9,359 nucleotides of DNA, taken from assembly GCA_026996635.1 (NCBI GenBank), contig JALWKH010000413.1:1-9359 (forward strand), given 5' to 3'. The notes under the pieces are model-generated. The model searched no databases and was not told the origin of the DNA. It saw only the letters and a list, made by a program, of their open reading frames with translations. Shown in pieces: positions 9,288 to 9,359 of the stretch (its first letter is position 1; every line of letters begins with the position of its first letter). The stretch is from Bacteroidales bacterium (lineage in GTDB: Bacteria > Bacteroidota > Bacteroidia > Bacteroidales > JALTDM01). The translations under genes and the position numbers were made by a program.

Positions 9288-9359
9288 ATCTAGGTCAAAA
9301 TGATGCTTCTACCCGCTCTGTCAAAACATGGCGACTACGGGAAAAGCGGAAAACGAAAA

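Larger units (their letters stand above)
8888..9359. other. Gene-free, palindrome-rich intergenic stretch
   Basis: No convincing coding region is visible in these 472 bp. Frames are short or lack a start codon, and none resembles a known protein. The stretch contains five short GC-rich palindromes spaced irregularly in AT-rich DNA (listed separately), an AT-rich imperfect repeat, and a longer hairpin near the right end. After the hairpin, 9288-9359 is unassigned and runs off the window. Such clusters are typical of REP-like intergenic repeats; no transposase gene is present here. Confidence 0.6.

Noticed and set aside
9221..9359. Plus-strand open frame running off the right edge
   Set aside because: It has no start codon, begins in a poly-A run and overlaps the palindrome and hairpin; it reads like translated repeat DNA.
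8888..9359. CRISPR array
   Set aside because: The palindromes differ from each other in sequence, length and spacing, and there is no constant repeat with uniform spacers.

Overview
The window looks like chromosomal DNA of a Bacteroidota (Bacteroidetes) bacterium. The evidence is an AT-rich genome, type IX secretion system (T9SS) cargo with both known kinds of C-terminal sorting domain, a PorP/SprF-family outer-membrane protein, promoters of the Bacteroidota form (TAnnTTTG at -7), and little use of Shine-Dalgarno sites. Genus or order cannot be settled from the sequence alone.

Layout. Positions 1-609 (minus strand) hold the first 203 codons of pheS, the phenylalanyl-tRNA synthetase alpha subunit, which runs off the left edge. 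Positions 665-6756 (minus strand) form a tight three-gene operon, read from right to left. It begins with a 1181-residue secreted multidomain protein: an SBBP-type beta-propeller, a PKD domain, two SprB-like repeats, an Ig-like segment and a gliding-motility-type (type B) C-terminal domain. A PorP/SprF-family protein follows, overlapping it by 4 bp (ATGA). Nine bp further on is a 507-residue Asp-box beta-propeller protein with a type A T9SS sorting domain. Positions 6757-6895 are a divergent control region. Positions 6896-8834 (plus strand) are groES-groEL, closed by a strong intrinsic terminator at 8852-8887. Positions 8888-9359 carry no credible gene. They hold a cluster of short GC-rich palindromes of REP-like character and a longer imperfect hairpin.

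How the genes work together. The operon reads as a surface-protein module. In the known Flavobacterium SprB/SprF precedent, a type B cargo protein needs a partner SprF-like outer-membrane protein for T9SS export and attachment. Here the large type B protein is translationally coupled to such a partner, and a second T9SS cargo of type A follows. The core T9SS machinery is not in the window. The groESL operon is ordinary housekeeping with small departures: a non-consensus GroES N-terminus, a short GroEL tail, and no CIRCE operator.

No clearly new system was found. The items most worth a second look are the coupled T9SS module, the cysteine-rich linker in the large protein, and the palindrome cluster downstream of groEL.
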